This document shows, one piece after another, positions 1-10,780 of a stretch of DNA of 64,000 bases. This stretch comes from Panicum virgatum (taxonomy: Eukaryota > Streptophyta > Magnoliopsida > Poales > Poaceae): contig NC_053144.1 in the NCBI RefSeq assembly GCF_016808335.1, forward strand, positions 16,786,403 through 16,850,402, in the 5' to 3' direction. The notes beneath the pieces were generated by a model. That model saw only the letters and a program-made list of their open reading frames with translations, was not told the DNA's origin and searched no databases. A program made the translations under genes and the position numbers. Position 1 is the first letter of the stretch. Each line of letters opens with the position of its first letter.

Positions 1-225
1 CCGCCGGTTGGTTCGGCGGTAAGGAGTTACCGCCGGTTCATCCGGCGGTAAGATCCTTGGCCCACGGCCCATGGAAGATACCGCCGGATCAAACGGCGGT
101 AGCTCCTTACCGCTAATCGATCCGGCGGTAAGTACTACCGCCGCGCTGTAGCCCGGCTATAGCCGGCTGCTACAGCCGGCTGTAGCTGGCAGCGCTCTAC
201 CGCCGTTTTAAACGGCGGTAGGTGT
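1..225. repeat. Left subterminal palindrome cluster
   Basis: At least five imperfect palindromes built on TACCGCCGGTT / AACCGGCGGTA occur at about 1-22, 28-52, 79-103, 107-133 and 196-221. Between them, 140-195 is a GC-rich stretch with its own inverted motif (CTACAGCCGGCTGTAG). The same motif recurs at 10781-10952 at the other end of the element. Repeats of this kind are typical of transposase-binding subterminal regions; binding is inference. Confidence 0.75.
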
Positions 226-629
226 TCCCCATATTTTTTTATTGTTTTATAACCTTTCACTGCTATAATTTTTATTTTTAATTGTTTTATAAGCTTTCAC
301 TGCTATAAATAATTGTATAATTATTTTAAAGACTATCTGAACTGTAATTATTATCTTTACATTTAGAGATATTTCAGAAAATAATAGAGATAGCGGAGGT
401 TAGAGAAATATTTTTTAAAAATTTATACAAATTAGATTTAACTCTAATAATCTGTGAAAATATATTTTCATGAGATATTCATGAGTTTCAATTACCATTT
501 CGATGTCTTGTCACCTTGCATCAGATTCTTCTGCACCCCCACTATAATTAAAAATATGGGAGTACTTACCGCCGTTTCAAACGGCGATAGACATGCGTGA
601 ACCATGCCTATAGACCAAATAGCTCCATC
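226..629. other. AT-rich gap with one more palindrome
   Basis: No gene is seen. The stretch is AT-rich and ends with one further TACCGCCGTTTC-type palindrome at about 567-589, just before the promoter of the first GRF gene. Confidence 0.5.
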
Positions 630-637
630 TATAAATA
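630..637 (+). promoter_or_regulatory. TATA box of first GRF gene
   Basis: TATAAATA lies 74 bases before the ATG at 711. The spacing matches that seen for the two paralogous genes on the other strand, and argues that the ATG at 657 is too close to the start of transcription to be the real start. Confidence 0.55.
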
Positions 638-710
638 AAACATCGCCCCATCTCATATGAAGTCAGTAGGCATCTCATACAGAGTCTTTAGCCATCCACG
701 CACGGCCACC

Positions 711-1297
711 ATGTCTTCCTCTGGTTCTACCTACATTCCGTGGAACAAAATTAGAGAACCTGTGCCTCAAGGAGTGCAGGTTCCAATGTGCTTCTGCGGT
801 TCGTTGTGCAAGCTGATGGAGTCCAAAGTTTTGGGCGATGACTTCGGCAGGAGGTTCTTCATGTGTGAGAACTACGAGTTCGATCCGCCAAAGCGCTACG
901 GCAAGGACAAAGCGAAGGTATCACCTCGCACTATCTAGTTTGCGCCTTCGGAGTTCAGTATGTTAATTCTAACTCGGCTTCGAAATAGAGTCCACCACCT
1001 CTTTGTGATTTCATACAGTGGCTGGACACGGAGCAATCGACCGAAGCTAAGGAACACGTTGAGCGCCAAGCAAGGTGGGCTGCGGAAAGGTGGCAGCGAA
1101 TGCTGCAAGAGGAAAAAATGGAGGAGAAGTGCAAAAAAGATAAAGAAGAGATCGAAAAGAGGTTCGCAGAAGTTGAACGTCGGCAGGCGGAGGAGCGTGA
1201 AGCTGATAGGGAGAGGAAGCGAGAGAGGGCCCGCCGTGCGAAGGAGGCGGGACCCGAGGCTATTAGGAAGGGGAAGTATCCTCGGTGCACTCAGTAG
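711..1297 (+). CDS. GRF-type zinc finger protein, transposon gene copy 1
   Basis: Two exons, 711-917 and 989-1297, joined in phase 0 across a 71-base GT-AG intron, give 171 residues. The N-terminal half carries a GRF-type zinc ribbon: CFCGSLC, then GRRFFMC with the diagnostic G-R-x-F-x-C. The second exon opens with a short SPPPLCDFIQW segment and then becomes a long, charged coiled coil (E/K/R rich) to the end. The start at 711 is chosen over the in-frame 657 because of the TATA box at 630 and because the paralogue at 1752-2243 also begins MSSS. GRF zinc fingers bind single-stranded nucleic acid in characterised proteins such as Topo III alpha and APE2; a role in transposition is only inferred. 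It lies convergent to copy 2, and their 3' flanks are inverted copies of each other (CCTAAGGCATGTTAGG at about 1333 and its complement at about 1680). Confidence 0.65.
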
Positions 1298-1751
1298 ATG
1301 ACTATCATGTAATGTTCGAATTTCATATTCCCTAAGGCATGTTAGGTCTAGATGGAATACGACGTTACCGTGTTCCATGTACATGCCAGTGCAATTGTTT
1401 TTGTAATTTCAATCTCAAATTAATCGGCATTGTGTAATTTGTACTAGCTGCAACTAAATTATTCAGAAGTATTGCCCTACAAATAAACTTTTCAGACGGA
1501 CGCGATAACAACTCCGTTGGCATATATCGGTCAATACACACAATAAAAACAATGAAAACAATCACCGTTCAAACATTGAACACAAATTAAATAGTGGTCC
1601 ACACAATTCAACGCACAGAACACATGACATGGCATGTCAGGACCTGTTGCAAACTACGGTAACGAGGTCCAATACTAAACCTAACATGCCTTAGGTAATT
1701 CGAACAAACGTTACATTATTTATTCAGACGTAGCAGTACAACATCAATCAT
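1298..1751. other. Spacer between convergent GRF genes
   Basis: No gene is seen. Both ends carry an inverted copy of the same 3' flank (about 1330-1350 and 1675-1695), so the spacer is a loose palindrome around the duplicated gene ends. Confidence 0.45.
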
Positions 1752-2243
1752 TCACAGGGCAGTACCCTTATCACGTCCCGCGATGTCTGGTTTTGCACGC
1801 TCGCCTTTGCGTAAATCTTCATTCACCTTCTTTAACCACTCCATATATTGCTGATCACGATGGGTGATCCACGTGTCAACCCACTCATGGAAATGACACC
1901 AATGAGTATGCGTGTCATCACCAGCGTACTTTTGCAAACAAGAAACGATTCAAAATTAATAAAAATAATAAAAGCATATTTACAAATTAATCTATACCTG
2001 TGATGTTGCACCTCTTTTTTGGACTTCCTCGATATTCTTGCAACACCAATATCTCTGGCCAAAAGTCTCGTAATCACGAGATATGTTCGGAACACAACGC
2101 ATTTGGCAATAGCAATCTGGTGGCTCTACACCTTTCGGCCATACCTTGCAATCTGTAATACATCTATTGAGATCGTTAGGAGAGGGTCCTAAATTAGCCT
2201 CCATTTCCCGACGGAAAGCTGCCCAGGAGAATGAGGAGCTCAT
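1752..2243 (-). CDS. GRF-type zinc finger protein, transposon gene copy 2
   Basis: Exon 1 is 2243-1998 and exon 2 is 1928-1752, joined in phase 0 (donor GTATAG, acceptor AAAAG), giving 140 residues. A divergent GRF ribbon is present: YCQMRC, then FGQRYWCC, where the usual G-R-x-F has become G-Q-R-Y-W. The second exon (YAGDDTHTH onward) is a charged helical tail with W and H residues. A TATA box lies at 2321-2326, about 80 bases upstream. The gene, its promoter and its 3' flank are a tandem paralogue of the 2849-3553 gene: both 3' flanks carry CATGCCTTAGGTAATT, and both upstream regions carry repeated CGCACGCTCCACAG motifs. Function is unknown; it probably accompanies the transposase. Confidence 0.6.
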
Positions 2244-2848
2244 AGCTGTTTGGTTGGGCTAATTAAAAAAAGTGGAAACTGAATTGCAAGTCTGTGCTCT
2301 CAGGAACCACAAGGTGCTCTTTTATAGACGCAGGGCTGCTTACATGTCCAAGCACTTTGAACACAGATATTATCTCTCACTGCTCCATAGTCGTCCACGG
2401 TTCTGCACTCGCACGCTCCACAGTGCGCACTCATTCCACTAAAAACAACAACAGGACCTCTCACTGCTCGTACCATCAGCACTCGCACGCTCCACAGCGT
2501 TCACTGCTACCACTTTAAACACGGATTATTGCATCAACCTACTCATCGCATCGCCCACTTTAAACTCGGCGTACTGTCACTGCATCGACCTACTCGTGAT
2601 TATTGCACTGCCCTGACACATCCCATCGCCCGGAACACTACACGGTACCGGCGTAATCGTCACAATGTTAACCATAGGAATTACATCATAATACAACGTT
2701 AATGAAACACACAGCAGAAATGCAGTGGCATGGCAGAACCCGTTACAACTACGGTAAACAGATTTTGATCTAAGTTAACATGCCTTAGGTAATTTAAAAA
2801 AAACCCAACAAATACAACGATGCAACATGTCACTTGGACTAGGTAGTC
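2244..2848. other. Promoter of GRF copy 2 and 3' flank of copy 3
   Basis: No gene is seen. 2290-2640 holds repeated GCACGCTCCACAG-type motifs and a TATA box (TTTATA on the plus strand at 2321-2326). 2715-2800 is the duplicated 3' flank (CTACGGTAA ... CATGCCTTAGGTAATT) also seen at about 1621-1715. Confidence 0.5.
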
Positions 2849-3553
2849 CTAATAGCCGTACCCCCACGTAGCAAACTGCGTTGAGCCTTCTCCGCAATAT
2901 CCACCCATTGTAGGTTGCGCAGGCGGTGGTGCCGGAGGGCCAGGGCCCTTGTTCTTGTGACAAGGGCAGTTGCAGTAAGTAATAGTGCATGGTTCATCTT
3001 GTGAAGCGGCAGCATTGCTGTTATCATCATCTTCGCCGTCTTTGTTACCCTCGCTTACTTCCTCGTAATGGTTCACCTTGCACTCCAGATCAAATATCTT
3101 AATCTGGAGGTACTTGATGAACTCCTGAACAGAATCAATTGGTGCAGGATCGACCCACCTGGTAAACCCACAGTTTTCTGGAGCATCTGAAGACTGCAAA
3201 ACAAATTTCATGTAAGATGTCTCAATGAATAAAGAAATAAAACAACCGAGCATTACTCATGCGTGAGGGCATTTGAAGAAACGCCGACCGCCATCCATTC
3301 CGTCGGTGCACATCTGCACTAAGCAGTCCTCACCATGTCTGCATTTTGGCCACGTTTCTCTACGGTTATCGTATTGTCGAAGAGGAGTTTCATTGGTAAA
3401 TTCACTCTTGTGTTGTGGCGGAAACTCAAACACTGGTTCTGGAAAGGAATCGGGTCCAAGAGGCCCCTCCCATATTATGGGGTCTCCCTTTCTTCCCCCT
3501 TTTCCTTTGCCAAAACCATAGTAATTCTTCCCGCTAGACCCACCTCCAGACAT
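2849..3553 (-). CDS. GRF-type zinc finger protein, transposon gene copy 3
   Basis: Exon 1 runs from 3553 down to about 3260 and exon 2 from 3193 to 2849 (acceptor TTTGCAG, phase 0); about 210 residues. The N-terminus is glycine/lysine rich (GSSGKNYYGFGKGKGGRKG). The GRF ribbon is CRHGEDC followed by GGRRFFKCPH. Exon 2 has the conserved SSDAPENCGFTRWVDP segment, a coiled stretch, and a C-terminal CNCPCHKNK cluster. The exon 1 end is unclear: an in-frame TGA follows CPHA just before the only GT (TGAGTAATG). The join needs either a GC donor (CAC|GCATGAG) or the copy is broken there. A TATA box lies at 3611-3618. It is the tandem paralogue of copy 2. Confidence 0.5.
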
Positions 3554-4073
3554 CGGGTATACAATGAGCTTTGGTGTTTGAGTGCTGCTGGGAGCTCACA
3601 ACCTTGTGAGTATTTATAGGCGCACAAAGGTCTGATACCCGGAGTGTGGAGTGTAAATGCACATGAAAAGCCTACTGTATTCGCACACTCCACAGCGCTC
3701 ACTCGTACCACTTTAAACACGGACACGACCTCTCGTTGCTCTTGATTTGTACCCTCGCACGCTCAACACCGCTCACTGCTCCCACTTTAAACAACGACAC
3801 GACGTCTCACCACTCATGACTTCAGCACTTTCACGTTCCACAGCGCTCACGCGTGATTATTGCACTACCCCGACATTTCCAATCACCCGAAACACTGCAC
3901 GGCACCGGCCTAATCGTTATAATTTCACTCCACGGACATATACCATCGCCTGAATCATTGCACCGGCCTACTCATCATAATGGTACGTAATGGACACATC
4001 GAATCATAGTCTGCACATGCATACATAAGATAGTATGACGGAACAAATTAATTAACAAGCTACAACCTGTAAA
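3554..4073. other. Promoter region of GRF copy 3
   Basis: No gene is seen. It carries TATAAATA on the minus strand (3611-3618) and, at 3665-3910, repeated CTCCACAGCGCTCAC-type motifs closely matching the upstream region of copy 2. Beyond about 3960 nothing is recognised. Confidence 0.5.
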
Positions 4074-7048
4074 CTAGATGCGTCCGCGCTTGCCCCCTCT
4101 CCTCCTGCCACGTCGCTCTGCAGCCTGGCCCGCCCTAGTGTGGTGCTGTGAGTACGTCAGTGGCTCCGACGGGATGGTCTGGCGAGTCGACCGACGACCC
4201 TGCTCAGGAACAGGCGTCTGTTCCACCTGACTGTAGTCCTGCGTCGCGAGTGGGGCACCCCCCAACTGTGAAGTGCCGATGACCTCCTGCGTCGGTGCAG
4301 AAGAGAAGAACGTGTTCACCCACTCCATCTGCGCGAGGTCGTCTACCTCCTGAATCTCCTCATCGTCGTCTGTCCCTCCCACCTGCCGGTACTCTGATTC
4401 ACAAACTTCAATCCATCAATATTCAATTAAAAATGCACTTGTTACCGCCTATTAACAACTGGTCTTAGACGTACCTAAATCGTGTATTGGACAACGAAGA
4501 GACGAAGATCCAGCGCCGTAGGGATTCATCGACGGAAACAGCGACGAGCCGGGCGCTACACGAATAAGAAGTACAAATTAATAAATAAAGTTTAACATGA
4601 TACGGTATTGTAAGTGACACGAGGTTGGAGTACGATTTACCTGCCGAGTACAAATGTGCCGGTCGCGGCACGTACGTGGGCCGAACTGCAGAACCCGAAG
4701 GTATCGTCATCGTTTCAGGTGGCGGTGGCGGTGGCGGTGGACCTGACTGTGCCGCGGGTGCAGACCGTCGTGACGATGGACCGGTCACAGGAACCGGCCC
4801 CGAACTGCGAGGTGGGAGGAAGGTGTCGTCATCACGACAGGTCATGGCTCGTCGGAATCGCTTGCACATATCAACAATCTTCTGCAGTGTGCTCTGGTGC
4901 TGGGCGGGCGTCATGTCATGGTACTGGCCCATACTCGACGAAGCCTCGGACTCAATCGCTCGTATGACATCGTACTGTACCGAGAAAGTAGTAACATCAT
5001 ATGCAACCAGTTTTTTTACTGCAAATTCAATCAGAGAAACGTACCGCTATGGCGAAGTTCTGATCTCGAACTACGGGATACGTCTCCGACACCCTTGCGG
5101 CCTCGATCGGAGCCTCTGGTGGAACGTGCACGACATGTGTGCGCGTCCTCGGCAGGTACCACCGTAGGTAGTCCGCGAACGCCTCGTCGCTGTGCGGCCG
5201 ATCCTCGAAAACGACGTCGTTGAGTGCCGCGGCCCAAGAGTCGACGTAAGGACGGACCTTGTCGGCCCACCGCGAGCCTGGTGGCTGACCCTGCCGTGTC
5301 CACCTATAATAGAAAGCTTGAGCGATTCAATGCTAAATGGTAGGTTAAAAAATTATTAATTATTAACAAAACTATTTATTCGGTACCTGTGGACGTGGGC
5401 CTCCACTGAGTGCACAATCGGGACCGGGGTCTGCTGGTAGAGACCGAACTGCCTCATAACCCGGTGAACATGGTACTCCTCGACGTGGATGTCGTAAAGG
5501 ATCGGCTTCCTCGTCATCCAGTACTCGTGATCTCGCAGGCATAAGGATGAAAGACCGCTCGGTGCCCAGGCGTAAATGTCGGCTGCAGTGTAAGGAGTCC
5601 ACCTCACGTTCGTGTCCACAAGAGCGTCAAACTGACCAACGAAGTCGTGGTACGACTTCCTCGTCTGCACGCCGACCCAAGAAGGCTGCACAATGAAAAA
5701 AAAGTTAACCGCTAAATCGTACATTTGTGCACGCATGTAACAATAAGTAAAAGAAACTATGTAACGTACCCTCCTGAGGCACCACAACGAACCCATCGTA
5801 GGTCTGTCGACGTCGTCGTGGTCTGCGAACAGCTGGATGTACGGCTCGAAGTCCATCTCTGGCCTACCAACGAGAAAGCGCTCGTAAAACCAGAGCTGTA
5901 ACAGTAGAGGACACCCAACAAAAATGGACTCCTCTGCTGAGACCTTCGTCACGCCCGTGCAAAGACCCCTGTAACTCGCAGCCAAAACAGCAGAACCCCA
6001 GCTGAACTGTGGCATCTCGTGAAGTGGAGCGTCAGCTATTGACCTCGCCAAAGGAATGAGCTGTTTGGGGCACGAGTCACCCTGCGAGCTGCAGAACATG
6101 ACCCAGCCGAACAGCCACAGTAAGTAGGCCTCGAAGTGCCTGACAACCGTAAAGTCGTCTGCGTCTGCCCTCATGTAGTCCGCCTTCAAAATGGTACGAG
6201 TCGTCATTGCAAATACGTATCAATATAAGTACGGAAAGAATCAATATTTATGTACTCACACTGAACTGTAGAAGCCACCTCTTTGTCGGTCCGTGTGCGT
6301 GGTTCGCAGGCAAGGGCCGGTACGGCAACGCTAGCTCGTTGCGCTGAACCCCGGCGAACCGAGCCAAAAAGGTCGTCGCGCCACGAGAGTCCCACGTCCT
6401 CTGCACCCACAGCTAGGGGTGGTAATGGGCCATGGCCCTAGTGGCATCTTCACAGCCCAATAAAGCCCTTAAAATTTTTAGTTCAAAAATACATATGTTT
6501 AGAGCCCGGCCCTTTTAGGGTCCGATCCTTAGATTTTCTAGTTCAAAATATTGGGCCCTTTACCACCCCTACCCACAGCTCGTCCAGCACACGGCAAGCC
6601 TAGAAGTATCGCCACGTCCTGAAGAGTAGGGGTCATCTCACCAACCGGGAGGTGAAACGTGTGCGTCTCCGGATGCCAACGGTCGAGAAGTGCCGCGAGG
6701 AGGGACATGTCGAACTGGAACCGTGGAGCCCTGTCCCTAGGTCGACGTGCAGGGTCGGCCATATCTCCCTCCACAAGTCGCGCAATCGGGAGAAGACCTG
6801 AAGCGCGTAACCTGCATCGCGAAAATGAAAATCAAGTTAGAACAAACGGTTAAGGAAACAACTAAAATATGTGACAAATGTAATCCGTACCTAGGAACCC
6901 AGCGACGGTGTATCGGCATCGTCGACATGGGCACACGAGCCCGAAACGTCCCTAAGCTGATGCCACGGACCGCAGACATGTACGACCGGTGGCGCTTGTC
7001 GACGAGAGCATCTAGCAACTCAGGGGTAGCTCCTTCCTCGTGCGCCAT
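4074..7048 (-). pseudogene. Plant mobile domain (PMD) gene, disrupted
   Basis: Eight exons can be traced on the minus strand: 7048-6891, 6811-6250, 6183-5770, 5685-5387, 5303-5045, 4974-4641, about 4540-4485, and about 4407-4074. PMD landmarks appear in order: ASGLLPIARLV, DRWHPETHTFHLPVGEMTPT, LQDVAILLGLP, HFEAYLLWLFGWVMF, SWGSAVLAASYRGLC, then LRWYLPRTRTHV, a polyproline linker, and a basic RRGRRRGGKRGR tail. Two lesions break it. A 158-bp hAT MITE sits in exon 2 straight after LLGLPCAGRAV. Further on, an extra T in a T5 run (about 6370) shifts the frame; reading with four T restores LARFAGVQRN and GPTKRWLLQFS, which fit the family. PMD proteins (MAIN/MAIL1 relatives) are widespread in plant transposons. 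This copy cannot make a full protein. Confidence 0.8.
6414..6571. mobile_element. 158-bp hAT-type MITE in PMD exon
   Basis: The terminal inverted repeats are TAGGGGTGGTAATGGGCC on the left and the near-complement GGCCCTTTACCACCCCTA on the right. The flanking 8-bp direct repeat CCCACAGC (6406-6413 and 6572-6579) is the target-site duplication expected of hAT elements. There is no coding capacity. Confidence 0.88.
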
Positions 7049-7418
7049 ACCTGTATAATGAGATTTATTACAAATAATTTCAGAACATAAATAACAATAT
7101 TAAGCATAATAACATTAACGTAAAAAAATACTAAATAAAATTTTAGAACATAAATTAAGTAATACAACAAATTTTTAATAAAATACTAAATAAAACATAA
7201 CATAATAAACTTATAAATGATGCACAACAAATTACATATTATATAACTTCAAATTCCAATTACAGCAATAAAGTTGAACATATATTTGGGGTACATATTA
7301 CAACAAATATTCGTACGGCAAGACGAAATCAGTTTACGACATATTAGTTCTTAATATTATATAATTTAACATCGAACATGATTGAATAGCGAATGACACA
7401 AATGACAATCGTCATCGG
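7049..7418. other. AT-rich spacer between PMD and transposase genes
   Basis: Very AT-rich (runs such as ACATAAATTAAGTAATAC) with no open frame worth calling. It holds the promoter side of the PMD gene and the 3' end of the transposase gene, both on the minus strand. Confidence 0.5.
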
Positions 7419-10178
7419 TCACATAAGGCCATCGTTGTTAGGACGGCGGCCACGACGACCCGTTGCCTGCGGTGCCGGATTTGGAGCAGCTTCAGATGGG
7501 CCCGCTCCATCTGTGCGGCCACCATAACTCAATGCCGTACAATACTTGTACGTATGACCCGTCTCATGGCACTTCGAGCAGAGGCGGACATCTCGACCAG
7601 CCTCCGATCGATCCATGTTATTTCTAATGCGTTTCTTCTTGCGTCGGCCCACCCCTTGAAACATTTCTGGATCTGGATCTGGAATGTAAGTTGCATTGTG
7701 TCCAGGATCAGTTATGAAGTCTCCAAGGATGCGAAACCCATATATCTCGTGCCTCCAAGTCATCCAAATAGTTTCCTTCATGAAGTAATTTGAGACATAC
7801 ATACGAGCCTGTAGTCCACCAGCTTCAAAACAGGCAGCAATGACATGTGTGCACAGCAGGTGCAGCAGCTTTGGCTTATGACATGAGCAAATACAAGCAT
7901 CAGGATGGAGAACACACTCCTGCACATGCTTCTCACGCCGGCCCCCCATTCGGCCTTTGTCCCTACACATCACCTCGTACCGACGTTTCATAGAGCCAAC
8001 TGGAGTCACCCGATGTAAACGGGCCTTTTTGAAAGCTTCCTCCATATGCTTCGTAACCTTGTATCCGTAAACTTTGCGATTATCGACCATATCTTTCTGT
8101 GCCACAGCATAACGGTCCCTGAAGTACTCGCAAGTGCGATACAAGAAGAACTCCACGATCCCAACAAGTGGCAATGATCTTACACCACGCAACTCCCAAT
8201 TGTATACCTCCGCTAGGTTCGTAGTCATTAAACCGTACCTAGCACCGCCTTTATCAAACAGTAAAGCCCATTTCTCTTTAGGTTCGTGCTCAATCCACTC
8301 AGAGAATGTCTTAATTGCCTTTCTCCTTTTGCGCCTGACATTCGGACCGTCCAAGCCCACATCTTCAAGCGAGACCTGGTCGTCCTCCTCTGTATTGACA
8401 GATCTCTTCGCTAGCTCCGCCGTTTGCTTTTTTGTTAGCTCATCCAATTTTTTCCATAGGAAGTTGAATTTCCTTTCCTGATTCTGGCTGCATAACCGCT
8501 TGAATAGCTTCATAAGGATTTTGTTCTTGAACTGGGTATGAAAGTTTGCCCCCATATGCCTCATGCACCACCTACTCTTTAGGTCCGGCCAAAGTGCAGT
8601 CCTACTACGCTCAGTAGAACCATTCTGTATGTCATCGATTGCTTGTAATATACCCTTGTGCCGATCATGAATCAAACACACGTTCTCTACATCTTTAACA
8701 ATCATCTGCTTCACCCTCTGCAAAAACCAATACCAAGTATCCCCTGATTCTTTCTCCACAAAGGCAATTGCCAAAGGCAACAATTGTCTGTTACCATCAG
8801 CTGCAACAGCTGTGAGGATTGTGCCTTTATACCTTCCTGTCAAAAATGTCCCATCTATACAAATGACTGGCCGGCAGTGCGGAAACGCCTCAATGCAAGC
8901 GCCCAAGGCCAAGAACGACCGTTGGAGTACCTGCTTTCCAGGCTTCTGGGCACATGGATACGTTTTCAAGTCGTAGTAGCTACCGGGATTTCTAAGACAT
9001 ATAGTGTGCAGCAATGCCGGTATATTGTGATACGAAGCTTCATACGTCCCCCACCTCATCTGCAGCGCTTTCTGTTTCGCTCTGTAAGCTTTGTTGTAGC
9101 TAATTTTATATTTAAACTCCTCCTCAACAGCACAAATGATTGACATAGGTTCATAACTAGGATTGTCCACGATCAAAGGGTACATGTAGTTAGCTATGAA
9201 ACCTGCACTGAGGTTGCGGTGCTGTGGTTCTAATTGCTCAAGCAAGCATGTGTGCTCCACAATTTTTTTAACCTCCCAGAAATCCTGCCACTTGCCCATA
9301 GAAGCATACACCCTGAAAGGACATTCGTTTCTCACACAACGCACGTCATATGTTCTCGGACTGCTCTTGAGAACTTTGAACTGTCTTTGCAAAGAGAGAG
9401 TCGACCAACGTTTTATAGCTTCCTTCATGTTGTCACTGTTAGCATACACCGAACCGATGCATACCTCATTTTGCATGTACTCCCAAGACACCGCTTCACC
9501 TTCATTTACACTTAATTTTGAAAATTCATAACCGGACCAATTGTGTGGGACATGATAATCTTCGTCGTCATCATCATCATCATCCGAGGAGTCATCATTC
9601 ATTGCATTGTGCTGTTCTTCACCCTCCCTCTGAAACTCTTCAACTATCTCTGGAATGTTTTCCCCTTCATCAGCCTGACCAGTTGCTTGACGAGGTTCGT
9701 GTGCAGCATGTCTATCATCTTCTAAAATCTCAAGTTCACCATCTTCTTCATGAGATTCATGCATCCTCTCAGTTTCTTCGGAAACTATATCTCCCTGGCC
9801 TTCATGATCCCCGCCCGCTTCAATTCTAAAACTAATCTTCTCGAATGCTTGAACAAACGACACAAGCGGTAAGCCTTGGCTACTACTTATATTGACATAG
9901 TTCCTCCAGTTTTGCGTCCCTTCAAGCGGCAATAGCTCCCAAAATACTGGTTCCCTTCGACTAACCACTGCCATGACAGAGATCTCATGTTCATCTCGAC
10001 TAAGGCCAAAACCTTTAAATAGCCAATTGGATATTGAAATCCAAGTCCTCTCTCTAGCTCGGGGTATTTTTTTTGTGATCGAGCTAAACTCTGACAAATC
10101 TACCCCTTCAGGACCATATCTAACTTCTCCAGACCCATAGAACACTTGAAAATACAAATCATCTGACATGCCTGTCAA
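7419..10178 (-). CDS. Mutator-like (MULE) transposase, intact
   Basis: One uninterrupted 919-codon frame without introns. Order: N-terminal region; acidic linker with an Asp run near residues 195-208; MuDR-type DNA-binding zinc domain at about 238-300 (VRCVRNECPFRVYA); MULE transposase core from about 400 with catalytic D442 (CIDGTFL), D505 (IHDRHKG) and E657 (NLAEVYNWE); SWIM zinc finger at about 761-785 (CxC then CTH); CCHC knuckle at about 867-881 (CSKCHETGHTYKYC); and a basic C-terminus. The enzyme would cut and paste the surrounding element by recognising its terminal repeats. The start is the first ATG and leaves the family's usual leader. All three acidic residues are present and there is no frameshift, so the protein may still be functional, unlike the neighbouring PMD gene. 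Confidence 0.92.
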   Translation of the reverse strand: MTGMSDDLYFQVFYGSGEVRYGPEGVDLSEFSSITKKIPRARERTWISISNWLFKGFGLSRDEHEISVMAVVSRREPVFWELLPLEGTQNWRNYVNISSSQGLPLVSFVQAFEKISFRIEAGGDHEGQGDIVSEETERMHESHEEDGELEILEDDRHAAHEPRQATGQADEGENIPEIVEEFQREGEEQHNAMNDDSSDDDDDDDEDYHVPHNWSGYEFSKLSVNEGEAVSWEYMQNEVCIGSVYANSDNMKEAIKRWSTLSLQRQFKVLKSSPRTYDVRCVRNECPFRVYASMGKWQDFWEVKKIVEHTCLLEQLEPQHRNLSAGFIANYMYPLIVDNPSYEPMSIICAVEEEFKYKISYNKAYRAKQKALQMRWGTYEASYHNIPALLHTICLRNPGSYYDLKTYPCAQKPGKQVLQRSFLALGACIEAFPHCRPVICIDGTFLTGRYKGTILTAVAADGNRQLLPLAIAFVEKESGDTWYWFLQRVKQMIVKDVENVCLIHDRHKGILQAIDDIQNGSTERSRTALWPDLKSRWCMRHMGANFHTQFKNKILMKLFKRLCSQNQERKFNFLWKKLDELTKKQTAELAKRSVNTEEDDQVSLEDVGLDGPNVRRKRRKAIKTFSEWIEHEPKEKWALLFDKGGARYGLMTTNLAEVYNWELRGVRSLPLVGIVEFFLYRTCEYFRDRYAVAQKDMVDNRKVYGYKVTKHMEEAFKKARLHRVTPVGSMKRRYEVMCRDKGRMGGRREKHVQECVLHPDACICSCHKPKLLHLLCTHVIAACFEAGGLQARMYVSNYFMKETIWMTWRHEIYGFRILGDFITDPGHNATYIPDPDPEMFQGVGRRKKKRIRNNMDRSEAGRDVRLCSKCHETGHTYKYCTALSYGGRTDGAGPSEAAPNPAPQATGRRGRRPNNDGLM

Positions 10179-10780
10179 TATTTACGACAATAATTACTCT
10201 TCCTTAGAATTTAATCAACGCTAAAAAATAATTCTGCTATTTTTGCATATATCTTAATTATTTCTTTACAATTTTTATTACTGACAACAATTTCTATTTT
10301 TCTGTAATATAATATTAATTAATATTATTTTTTATGCGACAAATATGTCTGTTTAACTCATTAATATTTTCAATTATATTCGTATGTAAACTAATATTTT
10401 CAATTACATGTTCTACGAATAATTTATTTTCAAATCACTAATATTTCTACATATAAAAAAATAATTTCTACACATCAAACTATACTCAAATAATTACACG
10501 CTAAAAACTATTTCTACACATAAAACTATATTAAAAACACTAATATTTCTAATTCTAATCTACAAACTATTATTAATAAAATTTAAATTTAAATTGTACC
10601 TACGCGCGCCGTCTCGGTGCGGCGGCGGCCGGCCGGGAGAGCGCTGCGAGCGCCCGGCGCGCGTGCGGGAGCCGCACGGGGGGCGGCCGGGCGGCGGCGC
10701 AGCCGGCGCGGGCGGAGGGAGCGGAGCGAGCGGGCGGCGGCGCTGGGGGACGGGCGCGTGCGGGGTTTAAAGGAGGGACC
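10179..10780. other. Upstream region of transposase gene
   Basis: 10179-10600 is strongly AT-rich with no gene. At about 10601 it changes abruptly to nearly pure G+C (10605-10765). The GC block is part of the element's terminal region; the overlapping reading frames in it are compositional artefacts. Confidence 0.5.
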
